Origin: an uncultured Dorea sp. | GTDB taxonomy: Bacteria; Bacillota; Clostridia; Lachnospirales; Lachnospiraceae | DNA length: 16,304 bases | Assembly (NCBI GenBank): GCA_910579335.1 | Contig: CAJTUQ010000062.1 | Span: 1 to 16,304, forward strand | Direction of reading: 5' to 3' | Part shown: one piece after another, positions 8,369 to 14,172 of the stretch | Numbering within the stretch: position 1 is the first letter of the stretch | Layout: the number at the start of each line of letters is the position of its first letter | Made by a program: the position numbers and the translations under genes | The notes under the pieces: generated by a model | Seen by the model: the letters and a program-made list of their open reading frames with translations, nothing else | What the model was told of the DNA's origin: nothing | Database searches by the model: none

Positions 8369-9721
8369 ATGTATAAGATAGAAAGTGACGGCAGAACGCT
8401 GCATGACGTCAGGGACGAGAAATATGCGCTTCTGTCTCCGAAGATAACTCTCGAATTAAATAAGACGGGAAACCTTGATTTCGGAATTTTGCCGACTCAT
8501 CCGGAAATCGGCAGTATTCAAAAGCTCCGCTCAAGAATAACGGTATACGACAATGATGAACTGCTTTATGCCGGACGGCCGACAACGGACGAGGCGGATT
8601 TTTATAATTACGGGCAGGTGGCTTGTGAAGGGGAGCTTGCCTTTTTGCTGGATTCCATACAAAGGCCGAAAGAGCGGGGGAGGATATATGATTTTGAGCC
8701 GATATCGACAAATAGAGAAGTATTCCGTTCTATTATCAAGGAGCATAATTCACAGGTTGAGGATAACAAAAAATTTGAAATCGGTGTCATTGACGTTGAG
8801 AGTGCTGGGCTTGAAAATTTTAATGCCAATTATGAAAAGACTTGGGACTTGATTAATTCCGGGTTTATCGGAGTGTATGAAGGGTATCTGAGAATCAGGC
8901 ATGAGGGGGATGTACGGTATATTGATTATGTAAAGCAATTGGGTCAGGAAAGCGGACAGGAAATTCGTTTTGGTGAAAATCTCCTGGATTTGAAACGGTA
9001 TGTCAAAGCGGACAATATAGCGACGGCAATTATCCCGGTGGGAAAGAATAATGTGACAATTAAAAATGCCAACGGCCATAACGGAAGAGATTATATTTAC
9101 GATGCCGAGGCGGTAGGTCTGTACGGATGGATTTACCAGAAGGTAGATTTTCCGGATGTAAATGACCCGGATACGCTGCTTAAGAAGGCAAGGGAGCATC
9201 TAAAGACTTGTGTAAACCTTGCAATTACAATAGAGCTTACGGCAATAGACCTTCATCTGCTGGACGTGGATATCGACCGCATCAGGCTGGGTGATACGGT
9301 ACGGGTCGTGTCTCCAATACATCATCTTGACAGAATTATGATGGTGTCAAAAAGGGAGTACAATCTCACCGACCCGTCAGCGGATAAAATCACATTGGGA
9401 GATACGTTATCTTATCTGACGGAAAAGCAGGCGGGGCTGCAGAAGGATATGGAGCAGCAGAAGAATGCCGCTTCTTCGGAGGAAGAAATAAAAAGCGACA
9501 TGGTGCATCTGACTTATAAAGTGAATGCCGCATATGAAGGAATTGAGACGATGGGCGGACAGGTTCATCAACTGGGAACGGACTATACGAAAGTAATGGA
9601 GCAGCTTCAAGAAATGGAACGCAGTATTATAACATTGACGGAAGCCGATAAAGAGATGCAGGAAGACCTGCAGAATATTACAGGAAGAGTAGAAGCTCTG
9701 GAAGGAGGTGAACAGACATAA
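8369..9721 (+). CDS. Tal-like tail hub / phage minor structural protein
   Basis: The protein is 450 residues from ATG 8369, with GGGGAGG at 8352-8358. About residues 1-350 match the N-terminal region of siphophage tail-associated proteins (gp27-like hub; phage minor structural protein or Gp37/Gp18-like). Cues are 'LNKTGNLDFGILPTHPEIGSI', 'Y.ND.LLYAGRP', 'CEGELAFLLDSIQRP', 'ENLLDLKRYVKADNIATAIIPVG' (residues ~211-233) and 'IRLGDTVRVVSPIHHLD'. Residues about 360-446 are a predicted coiled coil (LTYKVNAAYEGIETMGG and onward). I see no clear peptidoglycan-cutting domain, so it is the short hub form rather than a long Tal carrying an endopeptidase. Its stop overlaps the next start as TAATG (9719-9723). 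Confidence 0.8.
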   Translation: MYKIESDGRTLHDVRDEKYALLSPKITLELNKTGNLDFGILPTHPEIGSIQKLRSRITVYDNDELLYAGRPTTDEADFYNYGQVACEGELAFLLDSIQRPKERGRIYDFEPISTNREVFRSIIKEHNSQVEDNKKFEIGVIDVESAGLENFNANYEKTWDLINSGFIGVYEGYLRIRHEGDVRYIDYVKQLGQESGQEIRFGENLLDLKRYVKADNIATAIIPVGKNNVTIKNANGHNGRDYIYDAEAVGLYGWIYQKVDFPDVNDPDTLLKKAREHLKTCVNLAITIELTAIDLHLLDVDIDRIRLGDTVRVVSPIHHLDRIMMVSKREYNLTDPSADKITLGDTLSYLTEKQAGLQKDMEQQKNAASSEEEIKSDMVHLTYKVNAAYEGIETMGGQVHQLGTDYTKVMEQLQEMERSIITLTEADKEMQEDLQNITGRVEALEGGEQT

Positions 9722-10233
9722 TGCTTGAACAGGAACTAAGGGCTTTGATACAGGAATTTAGAACCGCCATTTACGGAAAGGATGTCAGGCGGACCTATGC
9801 TGATATAGCGGAGCTTGTCTGCGTCAGGGCAATGAAGGAATTGGATCATGCGGTGGAACAGGGCAATCTGGCGCAGCAGCAGGGGGAATATGCATTAATA
9901 CAAGGAGATTACGCAAAAAATCAGGGAGATTATGCAGGAGAACAGACGGATGCTGCTTTGGCAGAAATAAATTCCACGATGCTGTACATAAACAATGAGT
10001 TTGGTAATATACAGAAAGCTCTGGAAGCTACGGAAAATGGAGCGCTGCTGCTTGAAATCAATGAGCTTTTAAAGGATATGTACCGGATGGCGGCAGAGGA
10101 AGACGTGGACAAGATTATCGGAGGAACGTATGTAGATGAGGACAGGGAAGGAGGGATTTTTGAGACCGGGACAAACCAGGATATAGATGACATCATAGCA
10201 GGCACATATATCGGATATGAGGAATCCGTTTAA
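9721..10233 (+). CDS. Baseplate/fibre-associated protein with QG-Y heptad repeats
   Basis: The protein is 170 residues from ATG 9721, overlapping the previous stop by one base, with GGAGGTGAA at 9705-9713. Residues 1-43 are a helical, charged head domain. Residues 44-78 hold five seven-residue units of the form A-x-x-Q-G-x-Y, the last one diverged, probably an elongated helical stalk. The C-terminus has two copies of a D-[IV]-D-x-I-I-x-G-T-Y motif, at 128-137 and 154-163. No membrane segment or enzyme motif is seen. The position between Tal and the probable fibre tip suggests a structural linker at the baseplate. I know QG-Y repeats and II-x-GTY motifs from gut phage tail proteins, but not a named function. 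Confidence 0.6.
   Translation: MLEQELRALIQEFRTAIYGKDVRRTYADIAELVCVRAMKELDHAVEQGNLAQQQGEYALIQGDYAKNQGDYAGEQTDAALAEINSTMLYINNEFGNIQKALEATENGALLLEINELLKDMYRMAAEEDVDKIIGGTYVDEDREGGIFETGTNQDIDDIIAGTYIGYEESV
9850..9954 (+). repeat. Five tandem heptad-coding units (A-x-x-Q-G-x-Y)
   Basis: Within the preceding frame, residues 44-78 read as successive units AVEQGNL, AQQQGEY, ALIQGDY, AKNQGDY and AGEQTDA. Each is 21 bases. The units differ at many bases, so the DNA repeat is degenerate while the protein period is exact. Confidence 0.8.
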
Positions 10234-10299
10234 GGAAGGAAATGTAAAAACAGAGATAATAGGCTTTGCGAAGCATTTAAGCAATGAGGGAGGAATAGA

Positions 10300-10767
10300 A
10301 TGAAGATTATCACTACAAATCTGTTAAACAGGTTTTGGAATCATGGAATTAAGCCGATTAAGGAGGAATTAACCGGAAAATTAAGCGCATCAAAGGTGGT
10401 GGAAAGCCCGAATATTACGGAATCAGGCTTTGTGATGGATGGAAAGACGGCTTCAGAGCAGATTGCTGAATTAAATGGGAAAACATATGCGGACGGTTAT
10501 ATTTTTGTGGAACTTGGTGCGGTTCCAAATAAAAATGTTAAAAACATTGATGTAATAGGAATACCGTCCAATGCAAAACATGTATGGATTGATGCCGCAT
10601 GGGCAAAAAAATCGACTAGTGGATTAATAATTCCGCTTCCATACGTAGATACGACTTCTACGACAGACTGTATACGAATTGTATTATATACAGGAAGGAT
10701 TCAGATATCCACAGCTGGGGATTGGTCGTATTATAACGCATGGGCTGTAGTTGCCTACAAGCTGTAG
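10300..10767 (+). CDS. Probable tail fibre / receptor-binding protein
   Basis: The protein is 155 residues from ATG 10300 with GAGGGAGGA at 10286-10294. The N-terminal 60 residues (starts MKIITTNLLNRFWNHGIKPI) include 'NITESGFVMDGKTASEQIAELNGK' in two halves around residue 50. This is the kind of short connector with a trimerising helix often seen before fibre tips. Residues about 65-155 look beta-rich, with no Glu or Asp clusters and many aromatic, Ser and Thr residues (ending YYNAWAVVAYKL), compatible with a compact carbohydrate-binding tip. The coding DNA is visibly more AT-rich than its neighbours, as expected of an exchangeable host-range cassette. The function is inferred from place and architecture, with no family match I can name. 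Confidence 0.55.
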   Translation: MKIITTNLLNRFWNHGIKPIKEELTGKLSASKVVESPNITESGFVMDGKTASEQIAELNGKTYADGYIFVELGAVPNKNVKNIDVIGIPSNAKHVWIDAAWAKKSTSGLIIPLPYVDTTSTTDCIRIVLYTGRIQISTAGDWSYYNAWAVVAYKL

Positions 10768-10829
10768 CAAGACTTGCTAAATACGCCAATTTCCCAATTA
10801 ATTTAAGTATCCATGTGAAAGGAGAATTT

Positions 10830-11525
10830 ATGGAGAATATTTTATTTCTTAACAATGATAATGTGGTGAAAGCAAAGGTGAAAAGGCTGTCGGAGCACAT
10901 TATCCAAATAATTACAGAGGAGGAGGTAAATACCTCTGGGTTTCATCTCGTAATGGATGACGGAAGTCCTTACGGCGTGTATGAGGATTATACTACGTTG
11001 TACAGAGAGGTTGAAGGAGGTTTTCTGCTCAGTAATGACGGTTCGGTATATAAAGGGCTCGAATTACCGCCTGGGCCTGAGCCGGGACCATATGAGCCCA
11101 CGCTTAAAGAACTGCAGGAAGATAAGGTTGCGCAGATGGATGCCGCCCGGCAGCAGGCGATACAAGCGGGAATCAGCGTTACGCTGACAGACGGGAGTGC
11201 GGAGCATTTTACGCTCACGGATCACGACCAGACCAGCCTTATGGGGCTTCAGTCCCAGGTATCCGCCGGTGAAGAAAACATTCCCTGGCATAACTCTGAT
11301 GAAGCGGAGCATTGCAAATTTTACACCAATGCCGACATGGGGCGGATTACATCTGCGGCAATGTCCTGGGTGACATGGCACGTGACCTATTTCCGTGATT
11401 TGAGGATATATATCCGTTCGCTAAAGGATGAGGAAGAAGTGGAGGCCGTAACCTATGGAATGGACATTCCGGAAGCTTACCAGTCGGAGCCGCTAAAGGC
11501 AATGCTTGCGGCTCGTCAGGCGTGA
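10830..11525 (+). CDS. DUF4376-type tail fibre-associated protein
   Basis: The protein is 231 residues from ATG 10830. AAAGGAGA at 10818-10825 favours this over a longer in-frame opening that starts inside the previous gene. Residues 1-75 form a small beta-rich domain (MENILFLNNDNVVKAKVKRL). A Pro/Gly linker follows (LPPGPEPGPYEP), then a helical domain at about 88-205 with 'KVAQMDAARQQAIQAGISVTL', 'FTLTDHDQTSLMGLQSQV', 'EHCKFYTNADMGRI' and 'WVTWHVTYFRDLRIYIRSL'. This is the pattern of DUF4376 proteins found after fibre genes in many Firmicutes prophages. They may assist fibre assembly or be a virion component. The stop overlaps the next gene's GTG. Confidence 0.7.
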   Translation: MENILFLNNDNVVKAKVKRLSEHIIQIITEEEVNTSGFHLVMDDGSPYGVYEDYTTLYREVEGGFLLSNDGSVYKGLELPPGPEPGPYEPTLKELQEDKVAQMDAARQQAIQAGISVTLTDGSAEHFTLTDHDQTSLMGLQSQVSAGEENIPWHNSDEAEHCKFYTNADMGRITSAAMSWVTWHVTYFRDLRIYIRSLKDEEEVEAVTYGMDIPEAYQSEPLKAMLAARQA

Positions 11526-11935
11526 GGGCGGTGAAGCAGGCCGTGCTTTTTAGCGCCGGCGGCCTGCTCTACATGACAATAGAGCTTTTGTGGAGGGGAT
11601 ACAGCCATTGGACGATGTTTCTCGTAGGAGGGCTGTGTTTTATGCTGCTGGGCTTGATTAATGAGGTTTATACCTTTGACATGCCGCTGATATACCAGAT
11701 GGTGCTCGGAGCCTGCCTTGTGACGCTGGCGGAGTTTCTAAGTGGCTGCATTATTAACCTGTGGCTTGGCTGGAATGTCTGGGATTATTCCGGTTTGCCG
11801 TTTCATGTACTCGGACAGATATGCCTGCCGTATACGGGTTTGTGGTTCCTGTTGTCAGGGCCTGCAATAATCTTGGATGATTATCTGCGTTACTGGTGGT
11901 TCGGGGAGGAGTATCCCCATTACAGGATAATATGA
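11522..11935 (+). CDS. Four-helix membrane protein, 'putative ABC-transporter type IV'-like
   Basis: The protein is 137 residues from GTG 11522, which overlaps the previous TGA. GTG 11531 is an alternative, and neither has a strong ribosome site, so translation probably couples to the gene before. Hydrophobic segments lie at about residues 5-22, 28-47, 53-76 and 92-118. The segment 'WLGWNVWDYSGLPFHVLGQICL' split around residue 88 and the ending 'DDYLRYWWFGEE' are typical of PF06541-like proteins, which despite their name have no proven transport role in phages. Its place between fibre genes and the holin suggests a lysis-accessory or lysogenic membrane protein. The family call is fairly sure; the function is unknown. 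Confidence 0.7.
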   Translation: MRAVKQAVLFSAGGLLYMTIELLWRGYSHWTMFLVGGLCFMLLGLINEVYTFDMPLIYQMVLGACLVTLAEFLSGCIINLWLGWNVWDYSGLPFHVLGQICLPYTGLWFLLSGPAIILDDYLRYWWFGEEYPHYRII

Positions 11936-11963
11936 AGGAAGGCGTTAAGATGGAAATTAGGGC

Positions 11964-11989
11964 AGGGCCGTAAAGGTCCTTTTCTTTTT
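11964..11989 (+). terminator. Weak terminator-like hairpin before the lysis genes
   Basis: AGGGCC (11964-11969) can pair with GGTCCT (11975-11980), including one G-U pair, around a five-base loop. It is followed by TTTTCTTTTT. The stem is short, so termination would be partial. It lies in the 83-base gap between the four-helix protein and the one-helix protein. Confidence 0.45.
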
Positions 11990-12018
11990 GGGAAAAAATA
12001 CGGAAGGAGGATATTATT

Positions 12019-12228
12019 ATGCCGGATACGGTATTGGTTGCCATTTTGTCGTTAATCGGGACGTTAGCCGGAAGCTTTGGCGGTACCCAGCTTATCAAGT
12101 ACAGGATAGAGCAGCTGGAAAAAAAGGTGGAAAAACACAATTCCATCGTGGAACGCACATATTTATTAGAAGAGAAGATGAAGGTGGCAAACCACAGGAT
12201 TGAAGATTTGGAAAGGAAGGAAGAATAA
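12019..12228 (+). CDS. Small one-helix membrane protein with coiled coil, holin-associated
   Basis: The protein is 69 residues from ATG 12019 with AAGGAGG at 12004-12010. Residues 4-25 (TVLVAILSLIGTLAGSFGG) form one hydrophobic helix. Residues 28-68 are a charged coiled coil (YRIEQLEKKVEKHN, then VANHRIEDLERKEE). It resembles small proteins that sit directly upstream of holins in gut Firmicutes prophages (DUF7365-like, from memory). By shape it parallels XhlA-type lysis helpers, though in XhlA the coil precedes the helix. It may tether to or regulate the holin. The next gene begins one base after its stop. Confidence 0.65.
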   Translation: MPDTVLVAILSLIGTLAGSFGGTQLIKYRIEQLEKKVEKHNSIVERTYLLEEKMKVANHRIEDLERKEE

Positions 12229-12229
12229 G

Positions 12230-12523
12230 ATGGAACAGTTTGTAAAATATGTAAAACCGGAATTGATGATTGTGGCAATCGCCCTGTATTTTTTAGGGAT
12301 ATGGTTTAAGCAGGCCGCATTCCTGAAGGATAAATACATCCCCCTTGTGCTGGGGATGCTGGGAATCTTTATCTGCGGGCTTTGGGTGGCGTCCGTTCAC
12401 CAGTTTGAAGATGCGCAGGCGGCATTTGCGGGAGCTTTCGCTGCGGTCACGCAGGGCATCCTCGTAGCTGGGTTAAGTACATATGTGAACCAGATTATTA
12501 AACAATTGAATAAGGCGGAGTAG
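12230..12523 (+). CDS. Phage holin family protein (three membrane helices)
   Basis: The protein is 97 residues from ATG 12230, with AAGGAAGG at 12213-12220, one base after the preceding stop. Hydrophobic segments lie at about residues 11-31 (LMIVAIALYFLGIWF), 36-55 (YIPLVLGMLGIFICGLWV) and 63-88 (AFAGAFAAVTQGILVAGLST). A short charged C-terminus, NQIIKQLNKAE, follows. Size, three helices and the 'AFTQG.L.AG...Y.NQ' style match the Phage_holin_5_2 type. It would form membrane lesions that let the endolysin reach the wall, or collapse the membrane potential. The endolysin gene follows after a terminator-like hairpin. Confidence 0.85.
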   Translation: MEQFVKYVKPELMIVAIALYFLGIWFKQAAFLKDKYIPLVLGMLGIFICGLWVASVHQFEDAQAAFAGAFAAVTQGILVAGLSTYVNQIIKQLNKAE

Positions 12524-12550
12524 GGGGCGCAGTCAAGCGTCCTCTTTTTT
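12522..12550 (+). terminator. Intrinsic terminator overlapping the end of the holin gene
   Basis: AGGGGGCGC (12522-12530) pairs with GCGTCCTCT (12537-12545), including two G-U pairs, around the loop AGTCAA. A run of six Ts follows at 12545-12550. The hairpin begins within the holin TAG and ends 30 bases before the endolysin start, so it could limit lysin transcription or end holin transcripts. Confidence 0.6.
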
Positions 12551-12564
12551 GTGCGACGTCGCAC
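12551..12564 (+). repeat. Perfect 14-base palindrome before the endolysin ribosome site
   Basis: GTGCGACGTCGCAC is its own reverse complement. It lies directly after the T run of the previous terminator and just before GGAAGGAGAAGGAG, the endolysin ribosome site. As RNA it could form a short stem only with a very tight loop; as DNA it could be a protein-binding site. No function can be assigned. Confidence 0.6.
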
Positions 12565-12579
12565 GGGAAGGAGAAGGAG

Positions 12580-13992
12580 ATGGCATACGAATTAAAGACA
12601 AAGCTTGCGAACAGGAAGAATTACGGCGGCAGCAGGAAAACTTCCGCCATAAAATATATTGTGATTCACTATACGGCAAACGACGGGGACACTGACGAGG
12701 GGAACGGGAAGTATTTCCACAACAGTATTGTCAAAGCGTCAGCGCATTACTTCGTGGATTCCGACAGCGTTACGCAGTCCGTTCCGGATGATTACACGGC
12801 GTACTCGGTTGGAGGAAGCAAATATGGAAACTGCAAGACTACCGGGGGCGGGAAGCTTTACGGAAAGTGTACGAACAGTAACAGCATCAGCATTGAGCTG
12901 TGCGATGACAAGAAGGATAAGAAGATTTATCCCACAGCCGCAACTATCAGGAATGCGCTGGAGCTTACAAGGGATTTGATGAAAAAATACGGCATTCCCG
13001 CCGGGAACGTCATCCGCCATTTTGACGTGAACGGAAAGAGCTGTCCGGCATATTGGTGCGGCACGGACGCCAAGAACAAGAAGTGGAAGACGGAGTTCTG
13101 GGACAAGCTGTCAGTTGCAGATGCAGCGGACAGGGATGCCGGCTCTAAGGCGTTGAAGGCATCGGATTTAAAAAGCATGTCCGCAGCGGACATCATTAAG
13201 AAGGTAGGGCCGCTCTTTACCGAGGACCAGGAAAAAACGGGCATCCTTGCGTCGATAAGCCTTGCGCAGTTCATCCTTGAATCGGACTGTGGGCGCAGCG
13301 AGCTTGCACAGGCGGCAAACAACTGCTTCGGGATGAAGAAGAGTCTTTCAGGGAATAACTGGCCGGGTTCGGCGTGGGACGGGAAGTCCGTATATAAGAA
13401 GCCGACAAAAGAGTATGTAAAGGGGAAATGCGTGACGGTTACGGCGGAGTTTCGGAAGTATCCGGACATCGCCCATTCCATCGCAGACCATTCGGCATAC
13501 TTAGCAGGCGCCATGAACGGCAAGAAGAAGCGTTATGCCGGCATCAAGGGAGAGACGAGCTATAAGAGGGCGGCTGCCATCATTAAAAACGGCGGTTACG
13601 CTACGGATTCGGGTTATATCGATAAAATCTGCGGCCTTGTCAAGAAGTATAATCTGACACAGTATGATGCCGCCACAGGCAGCATACCGTCAGGCAGCTC
13701 ACCAGCTCCCGGCAGCGCACCGTCAGGCAGCATATCATCCGGCGGTGCCTCATCCGGAAGCAGCGCTTCTAAAACACCTGCAGCCGTTATGTACTACAAG
13801 AAATATACCGGGAAATCGGACAGGATAGACGATGTGTTTAAAGCCGTGGAAGTTCCGGAAAAGTACAGAAACAGTTATATGAAGCGAAGGCCCGTGGCCG
13901 CAAGGAACGGCATCGGCGGCTACAAGGGAACGAAAAGCCAGAACTTAAAGCTTGTAAGGCTGGCGAAGGCCGGGAAGCTTAAGAAGGTATAA
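12580..13992 (+). CDS. Endolysin: N-acetylmuramoyl-L-alanine amidase + glucosaminidase + C-terminal wall-binding module
   Basis: The protein is 470 residues from ATG 12580 with GAAGGAGAAGGAG upstream. Residues ~20-170 are an Amidase_2 (PGRP-like) zinc domain. The likely zinc ligands are H30 in YIVIHYTA, H147 in IRHFDV and C155 in KSCPAYW, with the His-Cys spacing of eight seen in T7 lysozyme. It would cut the MurNAc-L-Ala bond. Residues ~195-365 form a glucosaminidase-like domain, with likely catalytic E234 in AQFILESDCGRSELA and the conserved NNCFGMK stretch. A Ser/Gly/Pro linker (~367-403) leads to a 66-residue module (YYKKYTGKSDRIDDVF, ending NLKLVRLAKAGKLKKV). This resembles C-terminal wall-binding segments of clostridial lysins. 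No signal peptide is present, so release depends on the holin. Confidence 0.93.
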   Translation: MAYELKTKLANRKNYGGSRKTSAIKYIVIHYTANDGDTDEGNGKYFHNSIVKASAHYFVDSDSVTQSVPDDYTAYSVGGSKYGNCKTTGGGKLYGKCTNSNSISIELCDDKKDKKIYPTAATIRNALELTRDLMKKYGIPAGNVIRHFDVNGKSCPAYWCGTDAKNKKWKTEFWDKLSVADAADRDAGSKALKASDLKSMSAADIIKKVGPLFTEDQEKTGILASISLAQFILESDCGRSELAQAANNCFGMKKSLSGNNWPGSAWDGKSVYKKPTKEYVKGKCVTVTAEFRKYPDIAHSIADHSAYLAGAMNGKKKRYAGIKGETSYKRAAAIIKNGGYATDSGYIDKICGLVKKYNLTQYDAATGSIPSGSSPAPGSAPSGSISSGGASSGSSASKTPAAVMYYKKYTGKSDRIDDVFKAVEVPEKYRNSYMKRRPVAARNGIGGYKGTKSQNLKLVRLAKAGKLKKV

Positions 13993-14013
13993 GTCCTTTC
14001 TGAAGATTATGGG

Positions 14014-14042
14014 TTGTTAGGTACATTGAAAAGTGTTATAAT
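14014..14042 (+). promoter_or_regulatory. Predicted promoter with extended -10 at the prophage right end
   Basis: TTGTTA (14014-14019) is separated by 17 bases from TATAAT (14037-14042). TG one base before the -10 (TGTTATAAT) makes an extended -10 element. Transcription would start near 14049 and run only about 75 bases before the strong terminator at 14098-14125. Confidence 0.55.
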
Positions 14043-14065
14043 TTTCTTGGTGAAAGAAATTATAA
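14036..14065 (+). repeat. AT-rich inverted repeat overlapping the promoter -10 and start point
   Basis: TTATAATTT (14036-14044) is the exact reverse complement of AAATTATAA (14057-14065), with a further CTT/AAG pairing inside. It covers the -10 box and the predicted start point. It could be an operator for a repressor, an RNA hairpin at the 5' end of the transcript, or a recombinase arm site, since it is near the integration junction. Confidence 0.55.
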
Positions 14066-14125
14066 TTGACCGTATGGTGGAAACACTTTCGGTAAGTGCC
14101 AAGCGTCTTGTGCGCTTGGCTTTTT
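14049..14125 (+). ncRNA. Candidate short RNA (about 77 nt) between endolysin and the host junction
   Basis: A predicted extended -10 promoter directs transcription into a segment with no convincing protein frame. The segment carries a small hairpin (CACTT 14084-14088 with AAGTG 14094-14098, loop TCGGT) and ends in a strong intrinsic terminator. The hairpin overlaps the terminator stem by one base, so the two could compete. I do not recognise an RNA family. It may instead be just the trailer of the late transcript with a chance promoter. Confidence 0.35.
14098..14125 (+). terminator. Strong intrinsic terminator ending the phage late operon
   Basis: GCCAAGCG (14098-14105) pairs perfectly with CGCTTGGC (14113-14120) around a seven-base loop and is followed by TTTTT. 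It lies 106 bases after the endolysin stop and should stop late transcripts before host DNA. Confidence 0.88.
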
Positions 14126-14172
14126 ATGTTTTCCTTAATTGCTGTCTTGTATTAAAAATAGTGCTCCATTTG
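14126..14172 (+). other. Probable prophage right attachment junction (attR region)
   Basis: The phage terminator ends at 14125. The reading frame of the host substrate-binding protein is open only from 14139, after an in-frame TAA at 14136-14138, and looks like its family from about 14172 (GADKTMTAVLSG). The crossover should therefore lie in this stretch. The core cannot be defined from one end, because its duplicate at the left end is outside the window. Confidence 0.6.

Larger units (their letters stand above)
1..14172 (+). mobile_element. Right part of a siphovirus-type prophage (neck, tail, baseplate, lysis, right end)
   Basis: A continuous run of co-directional genes follows the usual siphophage order: minor capsid or neck proteins, tail tube, tail chaperones, tape measure, distal tail, Tal/hub, fibres, holin, endolysin. 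The order minor capsid 1-2-3, tail tube, Gp15 matches what is known of Listeria A118-like and related Firmicutes phages. The left end (packaging, capsid, lysogeny module, integrase) is outside the window. The right boundary is inferred: the late terminator ends at 14125, and sequence matching a host transporter gene begins no later than about 14172. No late gene shows an obvious frameshift or internal stop, so the module may still be functional. Confidence 0.93.

Noticed and set aside
11988..12203. A 71-codon frame overlapping the small coiled-coil membrane protein
   Set aside because: It lies in another frame of a gene with a clear ribosome site, a membrane helix and a coiled coil. Its own product looks random.
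14139..14171. TTG at 14139 as a genuine new start for a shortened transporter protein
   Set aside because: There is no ribosome site, a strong terminator lies just upstream, and the product would lack the signal needed for export.
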